Shown here: piece by piece, positions 61,088-64,000 of the stretch
Layout of the letters: every line of letters starts with the position of its first letter
Position numbering within the stretch: position 1 is the first letter of the stretch
Source of the DNA: Bacteroidales bacterium
Lineage (GTDB): Bacteria > Bacteroidota > Bacteroidia > Bacteroidales > Bacteroidaceae
DNA: 64,000 nt
Direction of reading: 5' to 3'
Assembly (NCBI GenBank): GCA_012729225.1
Contig: JAAYDO010000191.1
Span: forward strand, 27,629 to 91,628
Position numbers and translations under genes: made by a program
Notes under the pieces: model-generated
The model's database searches: none
Seen by the model: only the letters and a program-made list of their open reading frames with translations
Told to the model about the DNA's origin: nothing

Positions 61088-61869
61088 GTCTCTGTGGTGG
61101 TTTTTCCTGTGGCAGACATAAGGGTGTAAGGACCTTGACCATCACCGTAGATATGCATCTCAGCATTACCTCCCGCCTTTTTCCATTCCATGAAAAGTGC
61201 CACCAGCCCTGCAGCCACATTGGGGTGGTCAGCACGAGTCATGATGAGAAGTGGAGGAACTGGCTGTGGCACTGTGACAGGCATGAGCGAGGGACCAAAA
61301 TTGGTGGCAAGAAAGGAGGGGCGTTCTTCTGCATCTGCAGACATGGTGGCTGCTATAGCCACACCTCCTCCAGCAGAGAAACCCAGATAGCCAATCTTGT
61401 CAGAATGAAGACCCCACTCTTGAGCATGCCGGCGCACTAAGCGTATGGCTGAACGAGCATCGGCGGCTGCTAAGTGTAGGATAGAATCTCCATAGGCATC
61501 ATGCAGAGGGTTGGCATCTGCCTGTGGAAAACGATCTGGATGGGTGACATCAACCGTTGGAGGCATCTGTCCTCCACCACCTTGTCTCTGTCCCTTGACC
61601 AGATGATAACGAAGACCTATGGCAGCTATGCCTTGTGCGTTGAGAAACTTCGCCATCTCCTTCACATCACTGTCCCAAGAGAGCCAGCGCATCGCACCTC
61701 CTGGACAAAGGATGACAGCACATCCTGTAGCTACATCCCTGTTAGGAAGAAACACCTCTATATTTGCTGGGTTATCGGCAGAACTGCCAGAGAGTTCAAA
61801 AGTTTGTTGTGCAGAAGCCTTGATGGCTAAAGTCATCAACATCAAGCCAAATGTGAGAAAACGTTTCAT
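61039..61869 (-). CDS. Exported alpha/beta-hydrolase (acetyl-esterase/BD-FAE-like)
   Basis: The protein of 276 residues has a signal peptide (FLTFGLMLMTLAIKASAQ). The esterase start VILCPGGAMRWLSWDSD (oxyanion region) and the nucleophile elbow LGFSAGGGVAIAA near residue 168 are intact, and the acid Asp is in LIMTRADHPNVAAGL. The place of the catalytic His reads HIYGDGQGPYTL, where relatives have a GHGF-type motif, so His appears to be replaced or moved. It may be a weak or altered enzyme acting on acetylated sugars. It starts 19 bases after the upstream ATPase gene. A truncated copy lies at 63257-63655. Confidence 0.85.
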   Translation of the reverse strand: MKRFLTFGLMLMTLAIKASAQQTFELSGSSADNPANIEVFLPNRDVATGCAVILCPGGAMRWLSWDSDVKEMAKFLNAQGIAAIGLRYHLVKGQRQGGGGQMPPTVDVTHPDRFPQADANPLHDAYGDSILHLAAADARSAIRLVRRHAQEWGLHSDKIGYLGFSAGGGVAIAATMSADAEERPSFLATNFGPSLMPVTVPQPVPPLLIMTRADHPNVAAGLVALFMEWKKAGGNAEMHIYGDGQGPYTLMSATGKTTTETWSNQFLSWLKAKGMM

Positions 61870-61888
61870 GCTGTTTAGGTTTTGATTG

Positions 61889-63016
61889 TTACATTCTTCT
61901 TAACCACATATGAAAGAATCGATCATATACGATAAAACTATTGTCAAGACAAGAATATACCAACTGTTGTTCCACCAGTGTCTTCAGTGTAGCCTTTAGA
62001 CTTGATGGAGTAGAAAGACGATATTTTCTGATAAAATCTTTTCCATAAGGTTGATAGACCCTTCCTTCCATGGCTATAGCATGGAGCAGGCTCACTTGAT
62101 TCTGTGACAAGTGATGACATAGATATTTGAAAGAAGAATCTTGTTCTTGAAGAGCCAAATCTACTATTCGATTGACACAAGCCTTGTCTATTAACTTGTC
62201 ATCGCTGAAATACAACAGACTCAACAGTTTCTGTACAAACCATGTCTGCCCGTCCACTTGATCATACAGATAATCAAAAGCCTCTCGCGTCAATGTTCTA
62301 TCCTTAGCAAGAAAGAATCTGTTGGCAAACTGGCCATATACCTCTTTATCTATTTCATGAATCTCCACCGTGCTAGTGCTCCGATAGAAAGGACGCTCAG
62401 GAGACATGAACATCTCACTCATGAGATGTTGTTCACTTCCAGCAAAGATGAAGCAGACATTCTGGAGAAATTGAACCTTAGAACGAAGAAAAGCCTCTGT
62501 ATTTTTGTCATCATATGAAAGAATCTGTTGAAACTCATCAATTGCCACATAACAACGTTTACCAGAACTCTCCAAATAATCCAAAATGGATTCTAAACTC
62601 TGCTGTGCCATAGAAGACTCCACACTCAAAGAGAACTCCGGAGAGCCAGAGTAAGGGTCGATGGAAATGACAGGACGAAGTGACTGAAAGATCGTTAAGG
62701 CCTTTTTCAGCACTTTCTCACCTTCTGATTCTAACTTTCCCAACACTTCTTTGGCGAACAGTTGAACAAACTGCTCCAAGTTCTTAGTAGGATATATATC
62801 CATATAAAAGCAAAAGACCGATGGATCATGTTGTTTCATCTGATAAAAGACATGCTTGATCAACGCAGACTTTCCAAGCCTACGAGGAGAGATCAAAGTG
62901 ACGTTGTTACCGCCTTGAAGATTCTGAATTATCTGCTTACTTTCAGCATTCCTATCACAGAAATAATCTGGACTTTGATAGCCAATCGTCAAAAAGGGGT
63001 TGTTTAGTTCTTTCAT
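61889..63016 (-). CDS. P-loop ATPase of the archaeal-type (STAND-like) family
   Basis: The protein of 375 residues has a Walker A motif in LISPRRLGKSALIKHVF near residue 42, Walker B in CYVAIDEFQQILSYD near 154, and a sensor-like FIFAGSEQHLMSEMF near 192. The C-terminal third is a winged-helix-like region ending in a conserved hydrophobic tail (YDRFFHMWLRR). This is the layout of the archaeal-type ATPases that are common and often mobile in Bacteroidetes; their role is not established. The gene lies between the full esterase gene and its truncated copy. Its promoter overlaps a perfect 23-bp palindrome. Confidence 0.85.
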   Translation of the reverse strand: MKELNNPFLTIGYQSPDYFCDRNAESKQIIQNLQGGNNVTLISPRRLGKSALIKHVFYQMKQHDPSVFCFYMDIYPTKNLEQFVQLFAKEVLGKLESEGEKVLKKALTIFQSLRPVISIDPYSGSPEFSLSVESSMAQQSLESILDYLESSGKRCYVAIDEFQQILSYDDKNTEAFLRSKVQFLQNVCFIFAGSEQHLMSEMFMSPERPFYRSTSTVEIHEIDKEVYGQFANRFFLAKDRTLTREAFDYLYDQVDGQTWFVQKLLSLLYFSDDKLIDKACVNRIVDLALQEQDSSFKYLCHHLSQNQVSLLHAIAMEGRVYQPYGKDFIRKYRLSTPSSLKATLKTLVEQQLVYSCLDNSFIVYDRFFHMWLRRM

Positions 63017-63045
63017 AATCAGTCTTTTATGATATTACGTCAGTA

Positions 63046-63068
63046 GCATTACGTTACGAACGTAATGC
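63046..63068. promoter_or_regulatory. Perfect 23-bp palindrome at the ATPase promoter (operator)
   Basis: GCATTACGTT (63046-63055), ACG, AACGTAATGC (63059-63068) is a perfect inverted repeat. It covers the predicted transcription start on the minus strand (about 63061) and the last base of the -7 element, a position typical of a repressor site. Confidence 0.75.
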
Positions 63069-63099
63069 AAAGTAAGAAATATTTATTCATTCAAACAAA
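63068..63099 (-). promoter_or_regulatory. Promoter of the P-loop ATPase gene
   Basis: On the minus strand TTTG (63096-63099), a 20-base spacer and TTACTTTG (63068-63075) form a near-consensus promoter. A second TTTG at 63092-63095 is too close. The ATG at 63016 follows the predicted start by about 45 bases. Confidence 0.65.
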
Positions 63100-63256
63100 T
63101 ATTTTGCAAACAAAACGACATTTCAAGCGAAATTCTCCCATTTCTATCATCTTTATAAAGACAGAGAACATATTTTATGAATCATTCTCCTATATGATAG
63201 TTGTTTCAATATGTACGATTGAAGAACACACAAGAATACAGCAAGAGACTCCTTGG

Positions 63257-63655
63257 TCAGCAGAAGCAAAGAGCCTTCCTCCATTCCATGAAAAGTGCCA
63301 CGAAACCTATAGCCACATTGGGGTGGTCGGCACGAGTCATGATGAGGAGTGGAGGTGCTTGTGTGGGCACTGTGACAGGCATGAGCGAAGGACTAAAATT
63401 GGTGGCAAGGAAGGAGGGGCGTTCTTCTGTATCTGTCGCCATCTCCTTCACTTCGCTATCCCAAGAGAGCCAGTGCATCGCACCTTCTGGACAAAGGATG
63501 GCAGCGCATCCTGTAGCCGCATCCCTGTTAGGAAGAAACACCTCTATATTTGCTGGATTGTCGGCAGAACTGCCAGAGAGCTCAAAAGTTTGTTGTGCAG
63601 AAGCCTTGATGGCTAAAGTCATCAACATCAAGCTAAATGTGAGAAAACGTTTCAT
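63257..63655 (-). pseudogene. Truncated, internally deleted copy of the esterase gene
   Basis: The frame of 132 residues repeats the esterase at 61039-61869: signal peptide and first 72 residues nearly unchanged (MKRFLTFSLMLMTLAIKASA), then a jump from KEMA directly to TDTEERPSFLATNFSP, removing about 110 residues that include the nucleophile Ser. The sequence continues to the point MEWRK and ends in unrelated residues ALCFC. The copy lacks Ser and the C-terminal part, so it cannot be active. The frame was kept across the deletion. Homology with the full gene begins just upstream of the ATG (a shared TTTTGATTGT). Confidence 0.9.
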
Positions 63656-64000
63656 GTAAATAGATTTTTGATTGTGGGCTCAAAGATCCAAAATGCTGTG
63701 CAAACAAGTGGCAGAAACATAGAGGAATTGATGAAACAAAGGTTTATGTGATCAGACAAAAGGCTTCCCTGCTCAATAGAGGAACAGAGAAGCCTTTGCA
63801 CTTAACGTGAGTTGGAACTCAGAAGATGAAACGACTGAAACGGATGATTAGCATATCTTTGCAATCATGTTTCTTCGGCGCACCCGACAAACCCTGTGGG
63901 GAAGATGTACGGATGCTACCCCAAAACTGTCGACAAACGATACATGAAGAAAGGGATGTCTCTGACTCCTTTCACTTGTGCTCGGAAGCATTTGATCTTT
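63656..64000. other. Right-end region with a hairpin and a possible partial frame
   Basis: AAAGGCTTC at 63759-63767 pairs with GAAGCCTTT at 63789-63797, and flanking bases extend the stem. A -7-like TATCTTTG lies at 63854-63861 on the plus strand. A plus-strand frame is open from 63848 to the window edge, with an ATG at 63905, but it shows no recognisable domain. I do not call a gene. Confidence 0.4.

Noticed and set aside
63848..64000. Partial gene at the right edge
   Set aside because: About 50 codons are open on the plus strand and a similar length on the minus strand, but neither shows a recognisable domain, so neither was called.

Overview
The window looks like chromosomal sequence from a Bacteroidales bacterium, most likely a member of the Prevotellaceae. 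The reasons are: promoters of the Bacteroidetes type (TTTG, 19-20 bases, TAnnTTTG) upstream of greA, leuS, a HIT gene, HU and others; a fused SecDF; a long (506-residue) LepB in a dapB-lepB-WbqC row; DUF2851 and DUF3098 genes; meso-diaminopimelate dehydrogenase; and many exported proteins typical of the phylum (TPR proteins, outer-membrane barrels, M16, M19 and S9 peptidases). Species cannot be fixed from the sequence alone.

Layout. 1-3.2 kb: the tail of an unknown gene, then a two-gene type II restriction-modification unit bracketed by near-identical 52-bp direct repeats. 3.5-10.1 kb: nucleoside kinase, TPR protein, outer-membrane barrel, greA with a terminator-like hairpin in its leader, tRNA-Arg and tRNA-Trp. 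10.2-23.7 kb: DUF2851 protein, dapB-lepB-WbqC, leuS, a C26-M19 peptidase fusion, HIT protein, hotdog thioesterase, small orphan genes and nhaD. 23.9-31.6 kb (minus strand): argB with an ECF sigma factor and probable anti-sigma protein, ddh, secDF and a membrane-anchored EEP phosphohydrolase. 31.7-43.7 kb: rhomboid protease, HU, two membrane proteins, then a housekeeping row miaB-ftsX-DUF3098-uppP-truB-queA-folK-dipeptidyl peptidase. 43.8-46.8 kb: an outer-membrane receptor gene broken by two in-frame stop codons.

The most coherent accessory system is the minus-strand row at 47.2-52.0 kb: phosphonopyruvate decarboxylase, a PntC/LicC-like nucleotidyltransferase, 2-aminoethylphosphonate transaminase, a LicD-like transferase and a family 2 glycosyltransferase. 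Together they can make 2-aminoethylphosphonate, activate it as a CMP derivative and attach it to a surface glycan. The first enzyme of the pathway, PEP mutase, is not in the window. A 26-bp inverted repeat (24 of 26 matching) brackets a promoter-like sequence just upstream of the row and could be an invertible switch.

52-57.7 kb holds an M16 protease, nadB and an orphan beta-class DNA methyltransferase with a probable leaderless promoter. 57.8-63.7 kb holds a FtsX/MacB-type permease behind a strong promoter with twin palindromic operators, and an esterase gene duplicated around a P-loop ATPase gene that has its own perfect 23-bp palindrome at the promoter. Two families of dispersed non-coding repeats run through the window: one of five copies (273, 3149, 9551, 33301, 57705) built on a variable 11-bp unit, and one of two copies (19571, 46990).
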